The notes: generated by a model not told the origin, from the sequence alone. A DNA stretch of 64,000 bases from Branchiostoma floridae (GCF_000003815.2 NC_049979.1:30432894-30496893), one strand, 5' to 3'; positions 12,897-22,279 are shown, counted from the first letter of the stretch. Numbers and translations are program-made.

Positions 12897-13083
12897 TCTC
12901 ACAACCCATCACGAGCCAAGTATTAGATAAACAACATCCATCCCAACATAGATTTTGTGCAATTTCTGTCAGAGCCATTTTAATTCCATTCTACTGTACT
13001 GTATTGGTTGGGGCCCAAGTCCTCCTTTGAAAATACCCCACTAGATAAGGGCCCCCGTCCTGTATGGTTGTTACCAAGAGTAT

Positions 13084-13176
13084 ACTGTAAATGCAGAAAT
13101 TTTCGTGGAAGTTTTATTTTTGCCCCTTTTGCGGGGACCACTTCATAGCCACCTTAAAACTACCGCAAACATTTTT
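13084..13176 (+). repeat. Short hairpin element (MITE-like) in unit B
   Basis: Base-for-base the same as 10984-11076 in copy A as far as I can read. Confidence 0.7.
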
Positions 13177-13696
13177 CAACAATAGTATGTGACTACAGTC
13201 TATGGCGCTACAGCGAATTAATTAGACAAATTAGAAGTCAAAACGCATAGCACGGTTACATTTGTCAAAAACTAATCTGGGCATCTATTGATTGACTACA
13301 TATGACTTATATTTCCAACTTGAACAGGATATTGATCAATCAGATGTATGGTTAACTGAATGCACGCTACTGATTCTAGCTCACTATATACACAAACTGT
13401 AAGACCTTTGGGATACATTGAATACCTGTGAAATTTCCCAAGCCCAATCTTTTACAAGATCATCAATTATATACCACTCAGCTGTTTGTTCTTTCGTATC
13501 TTCAACCCGACATGAGTTCCTGTTGTCCATTGGCCAGTATGAAGACGTTGCAAGTTATAAGCAGAGGTGGGCAGGTAAGTTTGAGGCTTTAAACTATTAA
13601 ATGTCATGATATGCCAGTAAAAAATTAAAACCTAGTTTTGCCAGAAACTGAAACTTAATAATATAGTTTGTACTTACCAAAGGACCGTCCCACTTA

Positions 13697-13795
13697 TTAT
13701 CATTATTATCATTTCTTTATTTCAGGCTCTAACTGGCCCATAGGACACATGGACAAACATAAAAAAACATACAATATGTACAACATTTTAGACCA
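13697..13795 (-). other. LINE 3' UTR, poly-A signal and simple-sequence tail
   Basis: After the ORF2 stop the minus strand runs about 80 bases to AATAAA (13716-13721 on the plus strand as TTTATT) and then ends in repeats of GATAAT/AATAATGAT. Simple-repeat tails instead of long poly-A are usual for CR1/L2/Rex-type LINEs. The end abuts the CACTTA target duplication. Confidence 0.75.
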
Positions 13796-14797
13796 TCATG
13801 AAGATATTATGACTAAGTATAGAGGCGCCGCCAGAGGTTGGGGAAGAAAGAATTCTGGTAAAAAGAGCACAGACTGCACAATGGTATTGGATGAATTGAA
13901 AAGCCTATTTACAAATGAAAGGCACTGTTTACGCCTTCTGGCGTCGAAGGTATCCGTATTGTTAAATACAAACATTTCACTTGCGCTACAAGATCTAGGA
14001 AAATTCATTATTATACGGAAACAATTGTTGTAAGCAATGCGACATTTCGACAGAACATTCGAACGAAAAGAATTCCATAACTGCGCACCAAAGAGTTGGG
14101 AGCAGTGAGATATGAACAGTGTTTTCTTAATAGTAGGTGAACACAGACAAAATTTTCGAATTATAGTATTTGCACGACAATACAGACCCCTTAGCTGGGC
14201 GAGAATACAGTCATCATCACTCAGTCTGTCATTAATAGCAATTCCAAGGTATACAAATGATGTCACAAATCTCAAACACTCTCCATACAGTTTGATCGAC
14301 GGGAGCGGATATAGAAGTGGCAAACTAGCACTCGGGAAGTACATACAGCATGTCTTGTTCACATTGAATAACAAATCATTTTCTAAACCAAAGTCCTCAC
14401 AAGTACTTACAAGATTTTGCAGAGACTTGAGGCTAGGGCATAACAAAGACATGTCGTCAGCGTAAAAAAGATGGTTCACAAGAAAGCCTCCTATATAGCA
14501 ACCTACTTTAGTACTGCTGAGTCTCGAACTTAAGTCATTAATATATACATTGAATAATAGTGGGGATAGAAGACTCCCTTGCCTTACACCATTTGATACA
14601 TAAAAGCTGGGAGACAAAACATTGTTCCATCTAATACACATTGTCTGGTTCTGGTACCAGTAAACCAGAAACATCACCAAATACACCGGCACATTTCTGT
14701 CAAGGAGTTTCTTAAATAGAGTCCAGTGGTTTACCCTATCGAAAGCCTTGGAGGCGTCCAAGAAACAAGCAAAAACTGGCGAACCGAGACCCCGGTA
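13796..14797 (-). pseudogene. LINE ORF2, reverse transcriptase core to C terminus
   Basis: RNA-dependent DNA polymerase that would copy the LINE transcript at the nicked target. In order one reads 'CFLDASKAFDRVNH' (RT motif with the first catalytic Asp), 'SNGVRQGSLLSPLLFNVYIN' (template/primer motif), 'FYADD' (14453-14467; catalytic Asp pair), and 'SFVYLGIAI' (YLG motif). The frame is open for over 320 codons up to the stop at 13796, so this part alone would look intact. There is no initiation codon here: the frame continues upstream (higher coordinates) into the fold-back insertion, which breaks it. After YLG come the usual 'RANTIIRKF' and 'LFGAQLW' blocks. No RNase H domain follows. Confident as an RT; the exact clade is uncertain. 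Confidence 0.92.
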
Positions 14798-14973
14798 GTA
14801 CTCAATTGTCTACGCCAAAAATAGTTACTCAAGCAACTGGATATGGTACTACGGACCTTTTTCCAGAATTCTCTAGTATGGCCGGTCAAAACCATATCCA
14901 GTTGCTTGAGTAACTATTTTTGGCGTATCTTATTACCTGGATGTCTAATCTACATCGACGTACTCAATTGTCT
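14798..14973. repeat. Fold-back insertion inside the LINE reverse transcriptase
   Basis: A 148-bp insert (14812-14959) flanked by a 14-bp direct repeat GTACTCAATTGTCT (14798-14811 and 14960-14973). It starts with a 37-bp arm (14811-14847) whose perfect inverse complement follows at 14891-14927. Between the arms lies a 42-bp copy (14844-14885) of sequence found in the same orientation 695 bp away in this LINE (15539-15580). The second arm continues into about 32 bp (14928-14959) of unknown origin. The coding frame 'TIEYY' appears on both sides as 'TIEYV'/'TIEYY', which shows where the duplication fell. Confidence 0.9.
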
Positions 14974-15359
14974 GTTTTAAAGTAAACACACACATGTCGA
15001 GTCCCTGTCCACGTTTAAAACCAAATTGATGAGCAGTGGTTTGAAGATATGGCTCTAGCCTGTTCAATAAAACGGCCTCCAGAACTTTGGATAAGTTACC
15101 CGTGCAAGGGCAATTGGTCTATAATTATCACTACTAGAAATATTACCAGATTTGCTTTTAAGCACCGGGATTATGGTAGTATCTAATATAATTTTCGGAA
15201 TGAAGTTATGGACAAGCGTGGCTGAAAACAATAGTGATATGCATATGCTAAGTTAAGGCCCCGCATATTTCAGGTGTTCATTACTTATTTCGTCAGACCC
15301 AAACGCTTTCCCATTGGGCAAATTTCTCATTATGTCATATATTTCCACAGCAAAGATTT
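14974..15359 (-). pseudogene. LINE ORF2, N-terminal part of the reverse transcriptase, frame-broken
   Basis: Downstream of the linker on the minus strand the fragments read 'LPNGKAFGSDEISNEHLKYA' (15319-15260; fingers motif LP.GKA.G.D.I..E.LK), then 'LSKVLEAVLLNRLEPYLQT' and 'HQFGFKRG' (about 15095-15010; family: F.K..E.....R......P.QFGF..G). They lie in different frames with stops between, so at least one frameshift separates them. The block ends at the fold-back insertion. Confidence 0.8.
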
Positions 15360-15755
15360 TCATCCTTGTATCAAATTCAAAAGGCAACCTGTCGACAGAT
15401 CAGACATCACAGCAGGTCTATGCACCTCACTATTAACAGAGTTCAGCAATTTATCAAAATGACTCTTCCACATGTCTGCAATCTTGTCAGCCCCAGAGCA
15501 ACCATCTATAGTGTTAGGCATTACAGAATGAGAGGATTTGGTACTACGGACCTTTTTCCAGAATTCTCTAGTATGGCCGGCATTGAAACTTTTCGCAGTC
15601 GAGTCGGCTCTTGCCCTGTTTTCCTCCTGTTTACACTGTCTTAGGGCGTACTTAAATTTTGCCCTGGCTTTATTCATTAAGGAGAAAATGGGACCTGAGC
15701 GAGGGCGGCCACTTTCCCTCCAAAGAATGTAGGCCTCACGTGCAGCCGTATGCAA
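15360..15755 (-). pseudogene. LINE ORF2, linker between endonuclease and reverse transcriptase
   Basis: Open for about 130 codons. Motifs: 'ARAKFKYALRQCKQEE' (family: basic 'R..FK.ALR.CK..E'), 'FWKKVR' (family: FWK.....), and 'MWKSHFDKLLN' (family: W..HF..L.N, the block that precedes the RT fingers). No enzymatic motif of its own. Upstream toward the endonuclease the sequence 15756-15924 is out of frame and then enters the 15925-16024 gap. Confidence 0.8.
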
Positions 15756-16024
15756 ATCCTTAACAACCTCATTCTATCCAGGGACAGGTTTAAAGGAATT
15801 GCAACACGTTCTTTGAGTTATAGTGGAATTTGCAGAATCTTTTAGAGTGGCAATTAATTGGCAGGTAAACAGGTTCAGGGCATTAGTATGCGCTTGATCC
15901 TGACGATTCGGATCCTTACAAATCNNNNNNNNNNNNNNNNNNNNNNNNNNNNNNNNNNNNNNNNNNNNNNNNNNNNNNNNNNNNNNNNNNNNNNNNNNNN
16001 NNNNNNNNNNNNNNNNNNNNNNNN

Positions 16025-16855
16025 TTCGACAGAAAACTGTCCACAGATAAATGATACATGTCTACTTGGCCTGGCACCGCCCTGGCCCAGTCAGTGATTT
16101 TGCGAGGAATCTCAGAGTATGCAGCCTTAGCTATGGCTTGTAAATTTGCATCTAAAGAGATACAAAGTGAAAAGTGATCAGAGGAGACAAAATCGTGCAA
16201 CACTGGAATATTGTTAATGTTTTGGTGAGCCGTGTCACTTGCCAGACAGTGATCGATCCATGATGTAGAAGCATGGACATCACTGAGGTAATGTAAGAGT
16301 CGGCAGGAAGAAGTTCCCTGTCAGAGTAGTGTAATCCAGATTCCTCGCAAAATTTCTGTAACAATACACCAAATCTACTTGTAGGGGAGGCATTAAAATC
16401 GCCCAAGTTGCATACGAATTATAATCATCCAGGAGTGCCTCAAGTTTACCCAGCTTCTCAAGAAAAGAGTCAGTATTAGCTGGCATATCACAAGGCATAT
16501 AGACACATACACAAATTAATTGACATCCATTCAAATCTATTCTAACAGCTATGAGACTATCATCATCGATGTCTACAGGAGATATGACAGAAGATAGGGT
16601 CTTTCTCCAAAAGATCCCCACTCCCCCATACGGGCGTCATTGCAGCACCCCTGCTTCAACATTTACTGGCGACTTCCCTGAGGCCATAAACTCAGGAATA
16701 ATACTGCTTAGAAAAGGAATATCATCAGGCAGAAGCCAATGTTCTTGTAACATAATAATGTCATTTGATTCATACAGACTTTTGATTGTTCCAACGGAGT
16801 TTTTGACAGAAGGACAGTTATACGATACAATCCGCATTTTCTGTTTCAAGTCCAT
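16025..16855 (-). pseudogene. LINE ORF2, APE-type endonuclease domain, broken
   Basis: The domain that would nick target DNA to prime reverse transcription. Starting at the ATG at 16855 one reads 'MRIVSYNCPSVKNS' (N-terminal Asn motif) and 'IIMLQEHWL' (catalytic Glu). A TGA at 16637-16639 then interrupts, and the same frame continues as 'RPYGGVGIFWRK' and 'LICVCVYMPCD'. After a frameshift come 'GDFNASP' (16402-16382; catalytic GDFN), then in yet another frame 'SWIDHCLAS' and 'SSDHFSL' (SDH catalytic triad part). All four landmark motifs of the family are still legible, but one stop and at least two frameshifts separate them. The domain runs into the 15925-16024 gap. The ATG lies only two bases after the ORF1 stop (TAA-CC-ATG at 16860-16853). 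Confidence 0.9.
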
Positions 16856-16857
16856 GG

Positions 16858-17247
16858 TTAAAAAGTGGAAGAGCGTCGCCTACTGTGAAAGCGGCGCACT
16901 AGGATCCCACATGGCCAGAACGATGGGGACAGGACTTCCGATACAGCATTGTTGTCAACACGGAACGAAGAATACTCATCGTATTTTGTCGTCAGTTTAT
17001 TACAGGTCACTGAGCATTTCTGCGACAAGTTATCAGTCAAGTAACTTTCAACATCCTGAGTCAGTGTGTCCGGTTCAAGGCGTGTCACAAAGATCTCCGC
17101 TGGTCTTGACTTAACCGCAGACAGACTGGTACCCACCACTGCCCTGGACCTCTGCTTCTTTCTCTGCACCAGGCGGAAGCCTGCATACCTGCATACCATC
17201 TTTAGTCGAGGGAGGAGTGGACTCCTGTAGTGGACTGATCTTGTCAC
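16858..17247 (-). pseudogene. LINE ORF1, C-terminal conserved domain
   Basis: ORF1 of such LINEs encodes an RNA-binding protein that packages the transcript. Visible here: 'FVTRLEPDTLTQDVESYL' then 'TKYDEYSSFRV', 'SPSFWPCGILVRRF' and a stop TAA at 16858-16860. This pattern (F.(S/T)RL.PDT...D...YL, then KYD.Y.SF.V, then FWP.G..VR.F) is the C-terminal module common to ORF1 of CR1/Rex/L2-like elements in invertebrates, as I know it. It is parted from its N-terminal half by an inserted LINE fragment (17248-17517), so the frame does not join. Confidence 0.8.
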
Positions 17248-17517
17248 TTCAGGTCATCGGCTAGGCATTCTCATACATCAGATGGCTCCAGTGTTTGTCT
17301 AGTTGGTTTTTGAATTGGTTCACTGTCTTACTGCTCACCACTTTCTCTGGCAGGGAGTTCCAGTTATTTACTACTCTTGTGCTAAAACCCTGGGCTCTCA
17401 ACCTCGACTTAGCAAGGGGAATCTTTAACTTTAGACTGTGCCCTCTTGTTGTTGTGTTTTCCGCCCTCTCAAAGAAGGTGTATGCCCGAACTCTCTCAGA
17501 GTCCCTCAGAGTCAAGG
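17248..17517 (-). mobile_element. 3' fragment of a second, different LINE (CR1-like), nested in ORF1
   Basis: An 84-codon open frame (17515-17261) reads '...AYTFFERAENTTTRGHS', '...FSTRVVNNWNSLPEKVV' and 'VNQFKNQLDKHW' before its stop. This is the familiar C-terminal tail of CR1-like ORF2 proteins (FF......TRGH...L......F..RV.N.WN.LP..VV.A..V..FK..LD..W). It sits between the two halves of ORF1 in the same orientation, so it is a 5'-truncated copy of another LINE inserted into this one. An 18-bp direct repeat ('CCCTCAGAGTCAAGGTCA') at 17503-17520 and 17525-17542 marks its 5' junction. I could not identify a target duplication at the 3' junction. Exact ends are uncertain by about 20 bp. Confidence 0.8.
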
Positions 17518-18183
17518 TCAGAAGCCCTCAGAGTCAAGGTCACTTTGTCCACCAGCTGAGGTGGACTGCGGTCGGACTCCTGCCCTGGAGCCACGACGTC
17601 GGGATGTCTGCGATGACTTTGTGGCAGGCGCCCTCTCCACCTGCCGACCAGAGACGCCCGCGTGCAGGGATTTAGGGATAGTCTCCGGGCAGGTGTCCGA
17701 CACGGCATCGGCGTAGGATTCCTTCGGCCTGGCGAGAATCGACGCTGCCGGCGGAGCAGAACTCGACGCTGCCGGCGGAGCAGAACTCATCCTGTTTTTC
17801 AAGTCCCAGGTCTCTTTCTTGAGGACCACAAGCTCAGTTTGCACTCTAATCGAATCTATGGAGCAATTCCTAATCAGTTTCATCTCCTGCCTCACGATCT
17901 GAAGCTCTTGCATGCACACAGAAATGTCTACATGTTCCAGATTCACAGCGGGGAGGTGGAGAGTTGCGGACACGAAAGTAGGTAACGACGGAGGAGCAGT
18001 AGAATGCAAAACTCGCTGAATATACTCCATATTGGCGGTAGACTTGTCTACTCCCTTTCGTTTTATGTAGCGTTCGTCCGGCTTACACGTATCAAATACA
18101 AGTCTCTTAGCCATCTCTATTTCCTCTTCCATGTACGTTTCGGTACACAACTTCGTAATGATATCGAACGGAAGAGTGTCCAT
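17518..18183 (-). pseudogene. LINE ORF1, N-terminal part
   Basis: About 220 codons from an ATG at 18183. Starts 'MDTLPFDIITKLC...' and contains 'AKRLVFDTCKPDERYIKRKG' (about residues 25-44), a pattern I associate with ORF1 N-terminal regions of amphioxus and cnidarian LINEs (a.AK..LF..C......R.G). Residues about 95-130 are rich in I/L/E/Q/R with heptad-like spacing and could form a coiled coil, as in other LINE ORF1 trimers. A 24-bp tandem duplication at about 17735-17790 gives a doubled 'SSAPPAAS' peptide. The frame ends at the nested CR1-like fragment. No zinc knuckle is seen. Role by family: RNA chaperone; inferred only. Confidence 0.65.
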
Positions 18184-18593
18184 CTTGTTAACAGTAAAAC
18201 ATAACAGATCGTTGACGATAACATCTTTACATACCGCTTCGGATTCAGACCCACTTGGGGGGAAACGCTTGTCTGAACAGCGCTGACAGAGAACAAGACC
18301 CCCTGACAGGGCTGGGCTCCTGTCTCACGGCAGTCTTCAAATCTAGGCATGGTGGGAGTGGGGAGGGGTGCCGAGGTCTTATAATACAGTGCCCTCCCTT
18401 GGTGAAGAAAATCTGTCAATGTGAAGACGATCGTCAGAATTGCCCCAAATTGTCACTTTTAAGTAACCAAGGATGTTCGGTCTTCATCTGGTGAGTCGAT
18501 GGGTCGTTAAAGTGCCACAAATTCTGATTTTGAAGAACAGAGCCACGCAGCTATTAAAAAAGTCGCCGCCATCTTGGACCAAACCATTTATGT
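18184..18593 (-). other. LINE 5' UTR
   Basis: A 410-bp stretch between the target duplication (CACTTA at 18594) and the ORF1 ATG. Moderately GC-rich, no long frame. Contains the CAAGATGGCGGC motif close to its start. Confidence 0.65.
18565..18577 (-). promoter_or_regulatory. YY1-like motif (CCAAGATGGCGGC) near the 5' end of the LINE
   Basis: On the element's sense strand the first about 30 bases contain CCAAGATGGCGGC, which matches the YY1 consensus (AANATGGCG). Human L1 carries a YY1 site with the core CAAGATGGCCG in the first 21 bases, where it positions transcription start. The match in sequence and position is seen; the function here is inferred. Confidence 0.5.
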
Positions 18594-20350
18594 CACTTAA
18601 TGTCGAATCGACTTCACTGCCAGCGGTGCAATTATGGAAGGGGCGATGAAGATTACATCGACGAAGAAGCAATGTCACTATACCGCGCCTTCAAGATTAC
18701 ACCACATTCCTTTCGAATCTTAAGCCACTCCAAATCACTATTGTAAACTCCGGTGATGCCATGTACAGCACAGAGAGCAATGAAACGCCTTCATATCTGT
18801 GCAGCACCCTGAACCCAACACGGTTTCTGCCGCCCACTTAGCACGCTGTATCTTATGGGTAATTAAGAACTGCGGGTTTTCGAATCACGTCGTATTCGTC
18901 GAAAACGTCCCCTTTGTGGCCAGTGTCCTTTTTATAATCTGCAAATCTGCNNNNNNNNNNNNNNNNNNNNNNNNNNNNNNNNNNNNNNNNNNNNNNNNNN
19001 NNNNNNNNNNNNNNNNNNNNNNNNNNNNNNNNNNNNNNNNNNNNNNNNNNTTGTTCGGATCTGCTAAAGTGTCCACTGGATCGTGCTTTGTGGGTAATTC
19101 GGAAATCCGTGAAATCCCAATTTTCGTATTTCTACAGATTCTGCGAAGGTAGTTATCCGATTGATTCCGGAAGTCTGATTTTCTTCGCTTCCTGAGCGCA
19201 CTTATCAAGTTTCTTAGTAGTGCGGTGTACTGTTATTGATTATATTCAATGCGAAACTCCCCATCAAAATCACGGGTTTACCCAAATACGCCACCGTATC
19301 TGTCAGAATTCGAGGAAACTCGTATCCGAGAGGTATACGGCACCAGAATTGGTCCGATTTGCGATGCATCGTCATACTCGAGTAAGGATCATGGATTTGT
19401 CCGGATTCGCTCGGAAACGTTCCGTGTTCGGCATGTCGCCTTGTTTCGGATCCGTCGTAATTTGTAGGATTCGAAGTCATTTCCTTGCAGTAAACCAACT
19501 GACAACATTCGTGCATACATTATCTGTAATTGCTGTCAGAGCCAGTCTATTCAAAATCACTCAACTGTAATTTATCGGGGCCCAGCTCAGGGTTTGAAAA
19601 CTCCCCACCGAACAGAGTCCCCGTATGATCGTGACCAACACTACATTGTTTTTAACTAATATTAACAACTACTTCTAGCCGTCTTTTTAGGAGTAGTCTG
19701 TGTGTGTGTGTGTGTTTGTCTCACAACCCATCAAGAGCCAAGTAACAATATCCATCCCAACATAGATTATGTGCAATTTTTGTCAGAGCCTTTTTAAAGC
19801 CATGTAACTGCAATGTATTGGTTGGGGCCTAAGTCCCGGTTTGAAAATCACCCTCTATACAAGGGCCCCCGTCTTGGATGATTGTTACCAAGACTATAAT
19901 GTAAATGCAGAAATGTTCGCGGTAGCTTTGTTTTTGCCCCTTCTGCGGTGGCCACTTCATCGCGACCATAAAACTACCGCGAACATTTTTCCATTTTTTT
20001 TTCATCGTATGTGAGCTGACGTTATCCACTGTTTTTTTTTCTGAAATGGTTCTTTTTAATTAAAAACCCAACCCGATCCAACTAACAGAGATCTGGCATT
20101 GCATTAATTTTGCGTAATTTCTGTCAGAATTAGTCTATTCAAACTCATTCTGGTATAATGTATTGGCTGGGGCACAAGTTAGGGTTGAAAATTTCAGCCA
20201 CAGTTTTCACGTCTCCTTCTCTTGCCCACCCACACAATAACGTCTCCAACCCGCCAGTGCCCTCGACCCAACTCGATAAATTGTGACAAAGAATAGTTCT
20301 AAGCTGTGCTGAACTGGTACCGGCAACGAGTTACTACAGGTTCAGGTTGC
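18594..20350 (+). repeat. Tandem unit copy C
   Basis: Continues copy B after the LINE: 'CTTAATGTCGAATCGACTTC' (18597), 'CGCCCACTTAGCACGCTGTA' (18831), a gap (18951-19050), 'GTGTACTGTTA', and 'GCCAGTCTATTCAAAATCAC' (19539). The GGGGCCCAG block is single (19577), not doubled as in A and B. After the hairpin element (19900-19992) it diverges from A/B and shares its last part with copy D ('CAGCCACAGTTTTCACGTCT' at 20197, 'AACTGGTACCGGCAACGAGT' at 20312). Confidence 0.88.
19900..19992 (+). repeat. Short hairpin element (MITE-like) in unit C
   Basis: 'AATGCAGAAATGTTCGCGGT' against 'AAAACTACCGCGAACATTTT': nearly perfect inverted arms around a GCCCCTTCTGCGGTGG-type centre. Confidence 0.75.
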
Positions 20351-20429
20351 TTTATGATAAAAAGTTACATGAAGATTCAGTTCAAGTACTGTTTAGCAAA
20401 TTCAGATAAGGTCCTAAAATATTAGGTAA

Positions 20430-20963
20430 CATAATGGTGTATTTGCCAGCTTTACGTTGATAAATATTTATGGTTTCTCTTATTCTCGATATATTTCCCG
20501 ATTGTTGGCATTCACGTGTCAAAGAGGACTCCTAGCGGCGATTTTGTCTGTTGCATATCTTATTTTTTGATGGATCTAAGAGGGCACCTACGGTTTTACC
20601 CGGTACTGCACTAATCTTGTTTTATTTTGTTTTGTTTAATTATTTTCAGAAGAAAATACTTAAAATATGATAAGTAACAATACATAAAAGTAGGTGTAAT
20701 AGGAGGAAAAGTATACGTGCCTTAAACTAAGCCACCCTCTTTATACTTAACTAATTTTTTTCTAAACTAACAATCAATAAAATACAAGTAAGGACATATA
20801 TTTTTGTGTACTGAAATGTGGAAGTGTTAAATAGTAGGAAAGGATAACAAAAATCCAATTAAGATTAAAAAAAGAAGCTTCATATATGATTCTAATTCCG
20901 AAGGCTAGGGTTGTTTATTAGCTGAATTTTAAGGAACTTTTAATGTGTCTGTTCGACTTTTTT
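20430..20963. other. AT-rich spacer between units C and D
   Basis: Low-complexity AT-rich sequence that is not part of the unit. No gene or second copy recognised. Confidence 0.5.
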
Positions 20964-22020
20964 TAGGATTCGAAGTCATTTTCGTGCAGTAAACCAACTG
21001 ACAACATTCGTGCATACATTATCTGTAATTGCTGTCAGAGCCAGTCTATTCAAAATCACTCAACTGTAATTTATCGGGGCCCAGCTCAGGGTTTGAAAAC
21101 TCCCCACCGAACAGAATCCCTGTATGATCGTGACCAAAAATACATTGTTTTTAACTAATATTAACAACTACTTCTAGCCGTCTTATGAGGAGTAGTGTGT
21201 GTGTGTGTGTGTTTGTCTCACAACCCATCACGAGCCAAGTAACAACATCCATCCCAACATAAATTATGTGCAATTTCTGTCAGAGCTTTTTTAAAGCCAT
21301 TTAACTGCAATGTATTAGTTGGGGCCTAAGTCCCGGTTTGAAAATACCCCACTAGATAAGGGCCCCCGTCATTTTTGATTGTTACCAAGACTATAATGTA
21401 AATGCAGAAATGTTCGCGGTAGCTTTGTTTTTGCCCCTTTCGCGGTGGCCACTTTACCGCGAACTTAAAACTACCGCGAACATTTTCCCCTATAGTATGT
21501 TACTATGTACAGTCTATGGCGCTTCAGTGAACTTAAAACGACATCGAACAATCATTTTTCCAGCTTCTGTGAAAGTAAATCCCCTTGAATGTACTCACAG
21601 TACTGTTTGGCCACACATTGTTTGTCACTGATGTTATCCACTGTTTTTTTTTACTGGAATGTGTTTTAAAAACTTAATCATATTCAACTAACAGCGATCT
21701 TTCATTGTATTGATTTTGCGTAATCTCTGTCAGATTAGGTCTATTCAAACTCATTTTGCTGTGATATTTTGGCTGGAGCACAAGTAAGAATTCGAAAATT
21801 GCAGCCACAGTTTTCACGTCTCCTTCTGTTGCCCGCCCACCCAATAACGTCCCCAAACCGCCAGTGTCCACGACCCAACTCGATAAATTGTGACAAAGAA
21901 TAGTTCAAAGCTGTGCTGAACTGGTACCGGCAACGAGTTTCTAAAGGTCTAGGTTGTTGTTTAATAGAAAGTTACCTGAAGATTTATTTCAAGTACTGTT
22001 CGGCAAATTCAGTTAAGGTC
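20964..22020 (+). repeat. Tandem unit copy D (5' truncated)
   Basis: Enters the unit abruptly at 'AGGATTCGAAGTCATTTTCG' and from there matches copy C closely: 'GTAAACCAACTGACAACATT', short TG run (21195), hairpin element (21396-21490), then 'CAGCCACAGTTTTCACGTCT' (21804) and 'AACTGGTACCGGCAACGAGT' (21920). It has an extra approximately 100 bp at 21495-21600 that resembles 'ACAGTCTATGGCGCT' of A/B, so D combines features of A/B and of C. Confidence 0.88.
21396..21490 (+). repeat. Short hairpin element (MITE-like) in unit D
   Basis: Best preserved copy: 'GCAGAAATGTTCGCGGTAGC' pairs with 'ACTACCGCGAACATTTT'; a second inner pair CGCGGTGG / CCGCGAAC lies between. Confidence 0.75.
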
Positions 22021-22279
22021 TATGGATAACATTTTTCTATTTATCAACTTTTAGTAAACAGACATGTCACCTTTAATTACTGCTTAACAGACAATGTTTA
22101 ACATTAAAACCTGATATTTTTGCAGACTTGAAATATCAGAAAATAAAAGTATTGATTGAATAAACATTTACTACATAGGACTATAACAAGATTTGGTTTT
22201 ATTTATATGTTTTGTGACGGTTAAAGATTATCCCGTCCCCCAAAAAGTATAATGCTATATTAACCTGTAGTAACCTCAC

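Larger units (their letters stand above)
11611..13696 (+). repeat. Tandem unit copy B (full length, with gap)
   Basis: The most complete copy. It begins 'CTTAATGTCGAATCGACTTC', passes the 'TTCATATCTGTGC' and 'CGCCCACTTAGCACGCTGTA' blocks, the GGATTCG-rich part (interrupted by the 12111-12210 gap), and then is almost identical to copy A from 12466 to about 13394. Several frames stay open on both strands, for example 12268-12552 minus, but the copies differ mostly by amino-acid-changing substitutions, so I do not call a gene. It is cut at 13696 by the LINE insertion. Confidence 0.9.
13697..18593 (-). mobile_element. Nearly full-length but dead non-LTR retrotransposon (LINE, CR1/Rex1-like group)
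   Basis: An approximately 4.9 kb element on the minus strand splits the tandem repeat between copies B and C. Both borders are defined by the uninterrupted sequence in copy A (empty site 11605-11620). The word CACTTA is present once there and twice here (13691-13696 and 18594-18599), which gives a 6-bp target-site duplication. Order along the minus strand: 5' UTR (18593-18184); ORF1 (18183-16858) interrupted by a foreign LINE 3' fragment; ORF2 starting 2 bases after the ORF1 stop (16855) with endonuclease, linker and reverse transcriptase (stop at 13796); and a short 3' UTR with AATAAA and an AT-rich simple tail. Stops, frameshifts, a fold-back insertion (14798-14973) and a gap (15925-16024) break ORF2. 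The presence of both ends makes 5' truncation unlikely. Superfamily assignment is by motif style only. Confidence 0.88.

Noticed and set aside
14811-14927. MITE with 37-bp terminal inverted repeats
   Set aside because: The flanking 14-bp duplication does not start at the arm ends on the right side (32 bp more follow), and the loop is a copy of the neighbouring LINE, so a fold-back from template switching fits better than a normal MITE.
16551-17114. 187-codon plus-strand frame over the LINE
   Set aside because: It is antisense to the ORF1 end and the endonuclease, whose motifs are clear on the minus strand.
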